Virus record (IMG/VR): IMGVR_UViG_3300025013_000131
Coordinates: 1-42,504 of that record
Length of the DNA stretch: 42,504 nt
Origin: a virus
Direction: 5' to 3' (one strand)
Under the pieces are notes generated by a model, which searched no databases, had not been told where the DNA came from, and worked only from the letters and a program-made list of their open reading frames with translations. A program made the position numbers and the translations under genes. Position 1 is the stretch's first letter, and each line of letters begins with the position of its first letter. Below, piece after piece: positions 18,224-25,838 of the stretch.

Positions 18224-18658
18224 TTAGAGCACAGAGAAGCCGCTGGGATACTGGTCGTGAGCGTCCACGTCCTTGGCTATCCAGGCATCGAACTTGCCGG
18301 CGGTGAGGTCCGCGGTGCCGACCACGTAGCCCACGCCCAGGTAACGCTTGTAGCTGCCCACCGGGAGCTTGAGCTTGTAGGTCTTGCCGGCCACCAGAGT
18401 GGCCTTGGCGATGGCGCCGGTGGAGAGAAGAACGTCCGCGCTGGAGAGGTCCGCGTTGGCGGAGGTCTGGAGCTGGATGTCCACGGTGGCGGCGCCGAGG
18501 GAGGTGACGGCGGTGTCTACGCGCACGAAGAGATAGAGATCGTCCCCGGCGCCGATGTTGCGCGCGCTGCCCAAGTCGATGACGTTGGTGGAGACGGTGG
18601 TCCCCTGCGCGGTGAAAGCCTGTGCCAGGCTCATTTCGAGGCTTTTATCCAGAATCAT
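18224..18658 (-). CDS. Bbp16-like capsid cement protein
   Basis: The 144-residue protein matches the Bbp16 cement family in its opening (MILDKSLEMSLAQAFTA, then TNVIDLGSARNIG) and in the following beta strands ending with YLGVGYVVG. In Bordetella phage BPP-1 this protein clamps the capsid shell, and its gene follows the major capsid gene as here. I chose the ATG at 18658 because AAAGGAGGAG lies just upstream; an open extension to 18760 would run through the hairpin and into the capsid gene. Confidence 0.85.
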   Translation of the reverse strand: MILDKSLEMSLAQAFTAQGTTVSTNVIDLGSARNIGAGDDLYLFVRVDTAVTSLGAATVDIQLQTSANADLSSADVLLSTGAIAKATLVAGKTYKLKLPVGSYKRYLGVGYVVGTADLTAGKFDAWIAKDVDAHDQYPSGFSVL

Positions 18659-18686
18659 GAGATGCTCCTCCTTTGGAAGCGATAGG

Positions 18687-18710
18687 GGGGAAGGGCTCAC
18701 GCCCCTCCCC
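18687..18710 (-). other. Intergenic hairpin after the major capsid gene
   Basis: A 10-bp stem (one G-U pair on the minus strand) with loop GTGA lies between the capsid stop and the cement ribosome site. There is no T-run, so it is unlikely to be a strong terminator. It may stabilise the capsid mRNA or cause partial polarity. Confidence 0.5.
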
Positions 18711-18722
18711 GGTTGTGATGGA

Positions 18723-19715
18723 CTAGCTGACCGCCGCCTCCGTGTTGAGGAGCTGGTCACAGGTCTTGATGGGGATGCCCAGGAACTGCGTGGAGAACTG
18801 GCCGGCGGACTCCCTGATGGAAAGCGCGTTGCTCGACTTGTTGAGCGCCTGGATGTCCAGCATCTCGCGCACGGTCCTGTTGGCGTAGAACACCGGGCGC
18901 CCCATGGTGAGGAACGGGATGCGGTGCATGGCCTTTATCATGAGCTTGATGAGGTCCGCCGCGGAGGACTCGCCGGTGAGGTTGGAAACGTCGATGTTGC
19001 AGATCCTCACCGCATACCTCCAGTCCTTCACCACCAGACCGCACTTCCACTGCCACCAGTCCTTGTATGCCCGGTAGTAGCCGCCGTTTGCGTCCTGGAC
19101 GTCCTGGAGCCCCAGGTTCTCATGCTGCAGGCCGGCCTTGCTCCCCTTGGGGTAGAAGCCGTGCACGGTGTTGTCCCCCCAGACGATGAGCCAGATGGAG
19201 GTGTTGTCCGACTGGCTACCGGAGGCGCTGATGACGTTCTGGGAGACCGGGACCGAGGTGGAAAGGGTGTTGTACCTGGGGGTGAGCCCGGTGAACCTTT
19301 CCGGGTTGGCGGTGTGGTCCCCGTAGAAGACGGTTCCGGCCATGGTCTGGTTCATGGCCTCCACTTCCGCCACCGCCTCCGAGAGACGGAAGGCCTCCGT
19401 GTTGCCGTTCTCCTCCGCCACGTCCTTGTCCACGTGGTTGCGCGCTTCCAGCATCCCGCAGGTGTCCACAACCGGGGTCCTGGTGGACTTGGAAGGCTGC
19501 ACACCCTCGTACAGCTTGCGCCAGGTGGCGCTGGGGAGGCCGGTCCTGATGACGGAGCGGTGGCCGCTGACCTGGTTGCCTTCCTTGAAGGGCATGTCCT
19601 CCAGGAGAGCGTTGGTCTGGTTGAGGAGTTCCGCGACGTCCGCCACACGTCCCTGGGGGTCGAGGGAGTTGGCGATGTCGATAAGGGTTGCCCCCTTGTT
19701 GCCGATGACTGCCAT
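18723..19715 (-). CDS. Major capsid protein (BPP-1 Bbp17-like)
   Basis: The 330-residue protein lies between the scaffold and the cement gene, has no signal or membrane segment and has the mixed alpha/beta composition of HK97-fold shell proteins. Features seen in this podovirus capsid group include the N-terminal ATLIDIANSLDP, the central RLSEAVAEVEAMNQTMAGT helix and the GRPVFYANRTVREMLD motif near residue 275. Length agrees with the roughly 330 residues of the BPP-1 shell protein. AGGAGGAACATC precedes the ATG. Confidence 0.88.
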   Translation of the reverse strand: MAVIGNKGATLIDIANSLDPQGRVADVAELLNQTNALLEDMPFKEGNQVSGHRSVIRTGLPSATWRKLYEGVQPSKSTRTPVVDTCGMLEARNHVDKDVAEENGNTEAFRLSEAVAEVEAMNQTMAGTVFYGDHTANPERFTGLTPRYNTLSTSVPVSQNVISASGSQSDNTSIWLIVWGDNTVHGFYPKGSKAGLQHENLGLQDVQDANGGYYRAYKDWWQWKCGLVVKDWRYAVRICNIDVSNLTGESSAADLIKLMIKAMHRIPFLTMGRPVFYANRTVREMLDIQALNKSSNALSIRESAGQFSTQFLGIPIKTCDQLLNTEAAVS

Positions 19716-19727
19716 GATGTTCCTCCT

Positions 19728-19762
19728 GGCGGGTAGTTATCCCGCAAAGGTTTGTACCCGCC
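19728..19762 (-). promoter_or_regulatory. Leader hairpin at the capsid ribosome site
   Basis: An 8-bp perfect stem (GGCGGGTA with TACCCGCC) and a 19-base loop end 2 bases before the AGGAGGA of the capsid gene. Such a 5' structure may protect the mRNA or tune capsid translation. Function is inferred from position only. Confidence 0.4.
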
Positions 19763-19801
19763 GGCCGGTGTTCTCCGACAAAACGGGGAGGTTGAACCGA
19801 T

Positions 19802-20635
19802 CTACTTGGTGCCGCCGTAAAGTCTTGTGGCCATATCGCCCTTGTCCCCGCCGCCCTGCGCGCCGGGAATCACCATCCCGTCCTCCCGGACGGCCTTGCC
19901 GATCCTCACCATGAGCCGGATCATCTCCGGGTGATTGCCCACCTTGTACTGGTTCAGCATGGTCTTGAGTTCCGGGGTGCCGAAGGTGTTGAGCGCGCGC
20001 TGCGCCACGGTGATGTTTTCATCCCAGCCGTCGCCGCCGATCTCCGCGTCCTTCTTGGCCGTTTCCACCCAGCCCAGGGCCATCTGGTTGTATGCCTCCT
20101 GGCGGTTAGCGGCCACCTTCAGCTCAAAGTCCGCCAGCTTCTGCGCCTGCTCGTTGTTGAGCCCCAGTTCCTTGGCCAGGGGGGTGAACTCCGCTAAGAG
20201 TTCCGGGACCGGCTCCATCCCTTCCGGGAATTTGATGTCATAGGTCTCCGGGACCGTCTTGGCCGCTTCTGCCTTGGCCTTCTCAGCGTCCTCCGCGTCA
20301 CGTTGCTCCTGGGTGAGACCGGCGCGGTGGGTCTCCTCCGCCTTGGCAGCGGCCAACTCCGCCTTGCGTGCCTCGATGAGTTCCGGGGTGAACAGCTTGG
20401 CCAGATCATCGCCACCGGCGCCGGGATCTCCACCCCCGCCGGCTCCCTTGTCCCCAGCAGCACCTCCGTCCCCGCCGAGGACAGAGCCGCCGCCAGCGCC
20501 ACCATCGCCCCCGGCCTTGCCGTCCCCACCAGCAGCACCACCCGCGCCGCCATCGTCAGGGACTCCCACTCCCAGCGTCAGCGGAATCAACAGAATCGTC
20601 AGGATCAGCCTCCACCACATGGAACGCTTCTTCAT
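19802..20635 (-). CDS. Scaffold protein
   Basis: This 277-residue acidic, Gly/Ala/Glu-rich protein directly precedes the capsid gene. After a Gly-rich stretch (about 25-75) come a helical segment (about 78-125), the YDIKFPEGMEP motif often seen in phage scaffolds, and a helical C-terminal part. It should guide procapsid assembly. The ATG at 20635 has AAGGAGGGAG but gives a 20-residue hydrophobic N-terminus that lies within the overlap with the upstream gene. A GTG about 22 codons on would remove it. The start is therefore uncertain, the identity much less so. Confidence 0.75.
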   Translation of the reverse strand: MKKRSMWWRLILTILLIPLTLGVGVPDDGGAGGAAGGDGKAGGDGGAGGGSVLGGDGGAAGDKGAGGGGDPGAGGDDLAKLFTPELIEARKAELAAAKAEETHRAGLTQEQRDAEDAEKAKAEAAKTVPETYDIKFPEGMEPVPELLAEFTPLAKELGLNNEQAQKLADFELKVAANRQEAYNQMALGWVETAKKDAEIGGDGWDENITVAQRALNTFGTPELKTMLNQYKVGNHPEMIRLMVRIGKAVREDGMVIPGAQGGGDKGDMATRLYGGTK

Positions 20636-20903
20636 TTGCCCTCTCCCTCCTTGCCTTTGAACTCTGTAAAAGGTTGATGTACTTCTCCGGGCAGGCCTGG
20701 AGGATGTCCCCCAGGACCCAGAGCCCTATGTTGCGTTGCCCCTCCTGCATCGCCATGACAGCGGGGTCACTGTTGAAGGAGGTCCTGTAAATCCCGGTCC
20801 TCTCCAGGAGCCGCCAGACGAACCGCGCCCCGGCTGGGGTGGCCAGGATCTCGTTGACGTCCAGGAGGTGCTGGGGTTGGGCCTTGGCCTTCTTCCCTGC
20901 CAT
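20556..20903 (-). CDS. Bbp19-like phage protein
   Basis: The 115-residue protein carries the core of the Bbp19 family: FVWRLLERTGIYRTSF, then a MQEGQRNIGLWVLGDI helix and CPEKYINLL. In BPP-1-like phages this gene lies between portal and scaffold, as here. Its role is unknown, presumably in head assembly. The ATG overlaps the portal stop (TGATG), with GGGGGTGAGG upstream. The acidic C-terminal end overlaps the scaffold start by 80 bases in another frame. Confidence 0.75.
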   Translation of the reverse strand: MAGKKAKAQPQHLLDVNEILATPAGARFVWRLLERTGIYRTSFNSDPAVMAMQEGQRNIGLWVLGDILQACPEKYINLLQSSKARRERANEEAFHVVEADPDDSVDSADAGSGSP

Positions 20904-22582
20904 CACCTCACCCCCAGGAGGCGCGTGAGCGCGCTGGCGTCTTCGATGTTGGTCTCCGAGAGCGTCTTAGCGGCCGTGGCCACGCTCCCCATGGCCGGCG
21001 CCGCCTCCGCCATCGCCTTAGCCTGTGCCTGCTGTGCGCGTGCATCCCGGATCTTGGCCACCTCGTCGCTGGTCCTTATGACCGTGGGGGGGACGCCGTG
21101 CATCCCGGCGTATTCGTCCACGGCCGCGTCCACGTTGAGCTTGTCCACCGCGTCCGGGTTGAAGTTGGCCAGGTTGCCGATGTACCCGGCCACCCTTTCC
21201 ATGGAAGCGGTCCCCACCAGCTTTTGCGCCTGCGCCATCACGCTGATGTACTCCACCTTGAGCGGCTGGCCGTGCAGCTCCTGGGGAGGAGGCGGAACCT
21301 CTCCCCGGCGGAGCATGAGAGCAAAGGTCCGATCAATCGCCGGGTCATAAAGCTCCTCCCCGCACCTCTCGATGGTGGGACCCAGCACCAGGAGCTTCTC
21401 CTGGTGGCGCTCCTCCACCTCCCGCGCCGTCACCTGGTTGATGTCCGAGGTGGCGAACATGAGCATGAGGTCCTCATAGAAGATCTTGCGGATCTCCGCC
21501 TTTTGAGCCTCGATGTCCGCGCGCAGCTCGTTGATGTGCGGCTGGAACTGGTACGCGGGACGGAAAGCCGCGTGCTGCTGCGCCGCCAGGTTGTCGATGT
21601 AGGTCACGCCACCGGGGACTATGCTGGAGCCCGACTCCTTGAGCGCCGAGTCCGCGAGCATCGGAGGACGCACTAGCTTGTCCAGCGCCTCCGCCTTGCG
21701 CTTCTCCGTGAACTGGAGCCCTTTGACCGTCCCCAGCGCGTCCATTCCCGGAGAGTAGCCATAGACGTCATCACCCTCCACGTCCCAGCGGGGGGCCATG
21801 ACCGGGAACTCATCGAACCCGGACTCCGAGAGGAAGAGATCCCCCTGGGACTTGCCGCCCGACTCCCAATAGATGGAGCGAAAGGGCTTATCCCTGGCGT
21901 CCAGCTTCGAGGGGTCCCGGCCCACGTTGGGCTCTATGGCGTGGGTCACCTCCACCTGTTGCTCATAGCTCCCGCGGTCCCAGAGGGTTTTAATGGTCTG
22001 AGAGCACCGCTCCAGGCCGAACTGCATGACCACCTGGCGCACGGTCATGGAGAACTGCCGGTATAAGGTGTCGCACTTGAGCCGGTCGTTAAGCGCGATG
22101 TAGAAGGAGCCGACCGGGAAGGGATAGCAGCGGATGGTGGTTCTGGGGTCTTCGAGGATGGCCATGGCCGCGGTGCCGTGCCCCCCCAGCGCCCCGTACA
22201 TGGAGGGCATGACGTTGTAGAAGTTGGACCGCGCAAAAACCGTCCTCATTCTGGTCTCCATCTCGAAGAGCCAGGACTTGACCGGCTTGAACTTCATGAG
22301 GTCCTCATCCTCGATCATGAGGCGGAACCAGGGGCGGGACTGCGAAGTCATGCCGGCGTGCATCCCGGACTTCAGCGTCCGCAGCGACGTGGTGGCACAA
22401 CTGTTGATGATGGCATCGTTGGCCTTGGCCCCCTTGGTCCGGTTGGTCGTGAGATAGCGCCCGGTCCTGGGAGAAAGGAACTTAGTAAGCTCTTGCCAGT
22501 GCGGGAAGAAGGACTCCCGCTCCGCCTTGAGTTCCGCCAGCCGGCGCTCCAACTGTTGCCGTTTGGTCATGGTTTCCGCCAT
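20903..22582 (-). CDS. Portal (head-to-tail connecting protein)
   Basis: The 559-residue protein matches the podovirus head-tail connecting portal family: N-terminal helix, FFPHWQELTKFLSPRTGR, SLRTLKSGMHAGMTSQSRPWF, and central GYSPGMDALGTVK with a long helical stretch following. It forms the dodecameric ring through which DNA is packaged and leaves. Length is usual for the family. AGAGGTGATAG precedes the ATG. The first 100 bases are shared with the end of a zinc-ribbon gene in another frame. Confidence 0.92.
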   Translation of the reverse strand: MAETMTKRQQLERRLAELKAERESFFPHWQELTKFLSPRTGRYLTTNRTKGAKANDAIINSCATTSLRTLKSGMHAGMTSQSRPWFRLMIEDEDLMKFKPVKSWLFEMETRMRTVFARSNFYNVMPSMYGALGGHGTAAMAILEDPRTTIRCYPFPVGSFYIALNDRLKCDTLYRQFSMTVRQVVMQFGLERCSQTIKTLWDRGSYEQQVEVTHAIEPNVGRDPSKLDARDKPFRSIYWESGGKSQGDLFLSESGFDEFPVMAPRWDVEGDDVYGYSPGMDALGTVKGLQFTEKRKAEALDKLVRPPMLADSALKESGSSIVPGGVTYIDNLAAQQHAAFRPAYQFQPHINELRADIEAQKAEIRKIFYEDLMLMFATSDINQVTAREVEERHQEKLLVLGPTIERCGEELYDPAIDRTFALMLRRGEVPPPPQELHGQPLKVEYISVMAQAQKLVGTASMERVAGYIGNLANFNPDAVDKLNVDAAVDEYAGMHGVPPTVIRTSDEVAKIRDARAQQAQAKAMAEAAPAMGSVATAAKTLSETNIEDASALTRLLGVR

Positions 22583-22766
22583 CTATCACCTCTGTTAAAT
22601 GCCAGTCGTTGCACTTCGGACACTTGTAAACTCGCAGCCTCACCAGGAAGTCCGCGGCCACCATGTTGGCGCCGGTTAAAGCCTGTTTCCGCTTCCGGTA
22701 GCGCCTCTTACCGGATGCCAGGCAGACCACGCGCCCGTTGTGGTTATCCGGTGCGCGCGCCGCCAC
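22482..22766 (-). CDS. Small zinc-ribbon-like phage protein
   Basis: The 94-residue product has a basic N-terminal half (KRRYRKRKQAL) and a YKCPKCNDWHLTE motif, the CxxC-x3-H pattern seen in many small phage proteins next to portal or terminase genes. It may bind zinc and nucleic acid. It begins with GTG one base after the previous stop, which suggests coupling. The last 33 residues overlap the portal start and are low in recognisable structure. The family's role is unknown to me. Confidence 0.6.
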   Translation of the reverse strand: MAARAPDNHNGRVVCLASGKRRYRKRKQALTGANMVAADFLVRLRVYKCPKCNDWHLTEVIDGGNHDQTATVGAPAGGTQGGAGVLLPALARAY

Positions 22767-22767
22767 G

Positions 22768-22959
22768 CTACTGGCCCAGGAGCGTCTTGACCGCGGTGAT
22801 GGCCTTGCCGCTGGCCCCCTGGGAGCCGGTGAGGACGGTGTTGCTTGCCGCCATGCGGCGCCTCAGTCTTTCGCTGTCACGCGCCGAGACCACACCGGCG
22901 TCCTGTTCCTCGGGGGGTGGAACAACCGGAGGAGGGGAAGGGGGAGAACCGCCGCACAT
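22768..22959 (-). CDS. Small Pro-rich phage head protein
   Basis: The 63-residue protein has an N-terminal Gly/Ser/Pro-rich stretch, then a basic helix (ARDSERLRRRMAA) and a TVLTGSQGASG segment ending in a short Leu-containing tail. I recognise this pattern from small proteins encoded just before portal genes in many podoviruses and siphoviruses, but its role is not known. The ATG at 22959 has GCGAGG upstream. A strong terminator ends 48 bases before its start. Confidence 0.65.
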   Translation of the reverse strand: MCGGSPPSPPPVVPPPEEQDAGVVSARDSERLRRRMAASNTVLTGSQGASGKAITAVKTLLGQ

Positions 22960-23006
22960 AAGCACCTCGCATTAAGAGAATTTGCAGACGGCCGCGATTT
23001 GAGCAC

Positions 23007-23031
23007 AAAAAAAGGGGGCCAATTAGCCCCC
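23007..23031 (-). terminator. Intrinsic terminator between terminase and portal blocks
   Basis: On the minus strand, GGGGGC, a 6-base loop and GCCCCC are followed by seven T residues. It is textbook in form and lies between the small DNA-binding gene and the portal cluster, all read in the same direction. I see no good promoter between it and the portal cluster. Confidence 0.85.
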
Positions 23032-23071
23032 TCAACCTACGATAACCACCTATAGCCGCGCGGTGACGCGC

Positions 23072-23311
23072 CTATGGGTCCTCTTCCACCAGCACGGAAC
23101 AGGGAAGGTATCCCCTCCGTTCAGCTTCCAGGACGCTGGCCACGTCCACGCGCATCCCCCTGGCTCCCTCCTTTCCTTCCGGGTGCCACAGCTTGATTAC
23201 CCCCTTGCTGGCCAGCTCACGCACCAGATCCACGCTGCACTCCCAGCGCGCCATGAGGGTGGAAACCCTGGCAAACTTTTTCATCTCGAACGGCAGCGGG
23301 ACCACAGCCAT
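23072..23311 (-). CDS. Small putative DNA-binding protein
   Basis: The 79-residue protein contains a helix-turn-helix-like stretch (about residues 17-35: STLMARWECSVDLVRELAS) followed by IKLWHPEGKEG and a second basic helix. It resembles small winged-helix or excisionase-type proteins. Its ATG overlaps the terminase stop (TGATG) with GGAGGG upstream. A role in packaging or gene control is possible, but I recognise no specific family. Confidence 0.6.
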   Translation of the reverse strand: MAVVPLPFEMKKFARVSTLMARWECSVDLVRELASKGVIKLWHPEGKEGARGMRVDVASVLEAERRGYLPCSVLVEEDP

Positions 23312-24852
23312 CACAGCCCTCCATGCGGATCGTAATCAACCACGTGCCGGGTCTTGCCCGGTGGCAGTGCCTGGCGCTTCGGCGTCTCCACGCTGGCGTA
23401 AATGATGGCGTCCCCCTTGTCCGGGGAGCGCCCTATCCTCTTGATGAGGTCATCCTTGCTCTCGATGAGGATCTTTCCTGCGCGCAGCGTCCAGGTAGGT
23501 GCGCAAAGGTCCGCGCGCACGTCCTGGCCAGGGGGGAGAGCAATGGGGGGGACCGCGTTAGGGTCGAGCGCTTCCCGGAACTGCCACCAGAGTTGAGCGC
23601 GGAGGTTGTAGAACCTGAGCCGGCCGCTCTTGTCCGTGCCATGGCCCACGTCCGCGCCGTTGATCCCCACCACATGCACCCCGGCACTCTTGAGGTGGTC
23701 ATAGGGGGAGGTGCCGACACCCACCACGTCCACATGGATGGGAGCGCCGTCCTTCTGCGCGGCGAGTGCGACAGCCGCGGCGCTGGGTCCGTCCGGGGTG
23801 GCCGCACCGGGGAAGGCCAGGAGCTTGTCATACCAGGAGCCATGACGCCGGGAGATGATCGTCTCGCAGCGCCCCCCGCGCGCCACGTCCTGCCCGATGG
23901 AATCCATGGGGGTCTTCTTGCCGTCCTCGCTCCATCTGGCTTGTGCGGCCTTCACCCACTCCGAGGGGATGACCTGGAAGGGGTTTTCCATCTTGCCGGC
24001 CTGGAAGTTTCCATCCCGCATCATGGAGCGCAGCGGCTCCGGGAGAGCGTCCAGGGTGGCGTCATAACCGGTTTCCATGAGGAAAGGGTTGTCCTCCACC
24101 TTGGAAGGGATGAAGGTCCTGGACTCCGCTTTCCTCATCTTCCCGCTGGCCGTCTGGTGTTCGCCTGGCCCATCCACCTCCAGGTCCTTCCCGTCATCGT
24201 CCGTGATGAAATAGCGAAGCTCCCCAGGCTTGGCCGGGTTGGGGTGGTCAGGATCGAGCCAAGGGGCAAAGAAGCGGATAACCCACTCCCCTTGGGCGTC
24301 AACCGGCGGGTTGCCGGTGAACACCACCCGGCAGCGTTGCCCCTTGATGGTGGTCCTCTTCCAGGTGATGAGGAACCGGACCTGAGACTCCGGGAAACTG
24401 GTCACCTCATCGAACACCTTGAGGTCATGGGGACGCCCCTGATACTTCTTTTCGTCCCCCATGTTGGGAACTGCGCCGAACTCCACTTGACGCTTACCGA
24501 CGCCGGGGACGCGCCAGATGCCTTTCTGGGAGTTGAGCCCCACGTCCGTCCCCAGGATCTCCTGCATCCTGTCCTGTATCGCCTGGAGTTCCGTGCCGAT
24601 CTTGCGGAAGATGATAGAGCGCGTATGCTCCGTGAGCGCCAGCCCTATCACCAAGTCCGTCTTGCCGCCGCCGGCCGCTCCGCCGTAGAAAACAATATCC
24701 GCCTCCGACTCGTAGGCCTCCCGCTGCGGCCCCTCGAACATCGGAACCCACACCGGCGTGGCCGCGCGCATGAGCATGGCCAGTTCCGCCTTCTCCTCCT
24801 CCGTGGCATACCCCAGGAGATCCTTGAGCTTACTGAGCGGAGCCATCGTCAT
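23311..24852 (-). CDS. Terminase large subunit
   Basis: The 513-residue packaging motor has an N-terminal ATPase with Walker A GGAAGGGKT (57-65) and Walker B LKVFDE (144-149), then FTGNPP as the coupling motif (about 178-183). The C-terminal nuclease domain has an acidic residue at Asp322 (GQDVARGG) and a late DKGDA segment (about 488) as likely metal ligands. It cuts concatemeric DNA and pumps it into the procapsid through the portal. Its ATG overlaps the preceding stop. Length and motif spacing are normal. Confidence 0.95.
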   Translation of the reverse strand: MTMAPLSKLKDLLGYATEEEKAELAMLMRAATPVWVPMFEGPQREAYESEADIVFYGGAAGGGKTDLVIGLALTEHTRSIIFRKIGTELQAIQDRMQEILGTDVGLNSQKGIWRVPGVGKRQVEFGAVPNMGDEKKYQGRPHDLKVFDEVTSFPESQVRFLITWKRTTIKGQRCRVVFTGNPPVDAQGEWVIRFFAPWLDPDHPNPAKPGELRYFITDDDGKDLEVDGPGEHQTASGKMRKAESRTFIPSKVEDNPFLMETGYDATLDALPEPLRSMMRDGNFQAGKMENPFQVIPSEWVKAAQARWSEDGKKTPMDSIGQDVARGGRCETIISRRHGSWYDKLLAFPGAATPDGPSAAAVALAAQKDGAPIHVDVVGVGTSPYDHLKSAGVHVVGINGADVGHGTDKSGRLRFYNLRAQLWWQFREALDPNAVPPIALPPGQDVRADLCAPTWTLRAGKILIESKDDLIKRIGRSPDKGDAIIYASVETPKRQALPPGKTRHVVDYDPHGGL

Positions 24853-25103
24853 GAATGCCCCCGGACGGACATCTCCGCGCGCCGCATCGCATCACGCTTT
24901 CGGGTGTACCCCGCCAGAGGGACTATCACAGGGAGGAGGACCAGACACGCCACCGCCTCAAGAAAGGTGGCCAGCGTGCACAACGCCTCCCACCAATCAC
25001 CCCACGGCCAATAATGCAACCTGACTACCACCATGAACGCCTGGCCGCAGTGATACAAATACCCGGCCTCCGCCTCGCTTCTTATGGTCTTAACTCTCGT
25101 CAT
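24849..25103 (-). CDS. Small membrane protein between terminase genes
   Basis: The 84-residue protein has one or two hydrophobic segments (about residues 22-34, rich in Trp and Tyr, and 42-65) and a basic C-terminus. It overlaps both terminase genes by a few bases. I do not recognise it. Position suggests a late protein, perhaps an accessory lysis or exclusion factor, but nothing in the sequence proves this. GGGAGGCGCAG precedes the ATG. Confidence 0.55.
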   Translation of the reverse strand: MTRVKTIRSEAEAGYLYHCGQAFMVVVRLHYWPWGDWWEALCTLATFLEAVACLVLLPVIVPLAGYTRKRDAMRRAEMSVRGHS

Positions 25104-25653
25104 CTGCGCCTCCCTTCCCGTTGGCGCGCGCCTCCAGCTTGGAGATGAGCGTCAACATCCTGTTGGCAATCTCCAGGTCCGACATCTCCCCGCGCACGCC
25201 GAGGTTACCCGACAGCTCCAGCTTGTTGGTGAACATGCCCAGGTGACGCCCCAGGAGGTCCTGGCTGGTGGTCTTGTTGGCGAACTTGAGCACGAAGTTT
25301 CCCAGCTTGTCCCAGCCCCAGCCGACGATGCAGCGGCGCACATGCTCCGGGAGGCAGGCGATACACCCCGGCCTGGTCACCCGATACCCCACCAACTCCG
25401 CCGGATCGAAGAACGCAGCCACCGCCAGCTCCTGCACCACGCGGTCAACGTCCACCTCCGTCCGCTTTGAACGCTCCGCCATGAGAGCCTGCACCACAGC
25501 CTTGACGCTAGGATTCGCTAAGAGAGCCGCCGCCTGCTCGTTGGCCGTCCTCTCCGAGTATCCCGCACGGATAGCGGCCTGAGTACCGTTGAGGTCCTTG
25601 AGATACTCCTCCACAAATCGGCGCCTTTTCGGTGGCAAATCGTCAATTTTCAC
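25090..25653 (-). CDS. Terminase small subunit
   Basis: The 187-residue protein has the Terminase_2-type N-terminus: PPKRRRFVEEYLKDLNGTQAA, then IRAGYSERTANEQAAALLANP, which form the DNA-binding helix-turn-helix helices. It recognises the packaging site and regulates the large subunit. Two Cys residues in CIACLP (about residue 97) are notable. I chose the GTG at 25653 because AGGAGG lies 5 bases upstream; the open frame further upstream would run through the terminator hairpin. The gene begins the late block. Confidence 0.87.
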   Translation of the reverse strand: MKIDDLPPKRRRFVEEYLKDLNGTQAAIRAGYSERTANEQAAALLANPSVKAVVQALMAERSKRTEVDVDRVVQELAVAAFFDPAELVGYRVTRPGCIACLPEHVRRCIVGWGWDKLGNFVLKFANKTTSQDLLGRHLGMFTNKLELSGNLGVRGEMSDLEIANRMLTLISKLEARANGKGGADDES

Positions 25654-25673
25654 CACTTCCTCCTGAGAAACAC

Positions 25674-25713
25674 AAAAAAAGAAGGCGATTCCGTTAGCCG
25701 GGACCGCCTTTTT
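25674..25713 (-). terminator. Terminator before the late block (possibly bidirectional)
   Basis: An 8-9 bp stem (AAGGCGAT with ACCGCCTT, one G-U on the minus strand) with a 13-base loop is flanked by seven A residues on the left and TTTTT on the right, so it can act on both strands. On the minus strand the T-run is broken by one C after the stem. It lies between the candidate late promoter and the small terminase start. Confidence 0.7.
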
Positions 25714-25714
25714 A

Positions 25715-25738
25715 TGCACCATTTAACCCATTTGCACC
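25715..25738. promoter_or_regulatory. Operator-like repeats at the late promoter
   Basis: Two copies of TGCACC (25715-25720 and 25733-25738) lie 18 bases apart, the second within TTTGCACC. The same TTTGCACC motif is repeated in the repressor region at 40002 and 40024. They lie just downstream of the candidate late promoter, where a bound protein could block transcription. Function is inferred from repetition and position. Confidence 0.35.
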
Positions 25739-25750
25739 GGCTCCCCTGCG

Positions 25751-25779
25751 GTGTACTACTAGAAGCCGTTCATTGTCAA
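25751..25779 (-). promoter_or_regulatory. Candidate late promoter
   Basis: On the minus strand a perfect TTGACA (25779-25774) is followed at 15-17 bases by weak -10 candidates (TAGTAC or GTACAC). It lies in the only intergenic gap of over 180 bases in the minus-strand genes. A start near 25745 would give a leader containing the TGCACC repeats and the terminator before the small terminase gene. The weak -10 suggests activation, or another true -10. Confidence 0.4.
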
Positions 25780-25838
25780 GAAATCAGGACCGAGAATCTT
25801 TTTTTCTCCGTCGCAGATGGAGCACACACCGGCGCCCG

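Noticed and set aside
15684-19715. Diversity-generating retroelement, expected from BPP-1 similarity
   Set aside because: No reverse transcriptase frame, accessory gene or template/variable repeat pair was found in the window.
23323-25014. A 563-codon open frame on the plus strand opposite the large terminase
   Set aside because: The minus strand here has a complete terminase with all motifs. The plus-strand translation is rich in Arg, Leu and His without recognisable domains, as expected from GC-biased third positions. Similar antisense frames lie opposite the giant protein and the ATPase.
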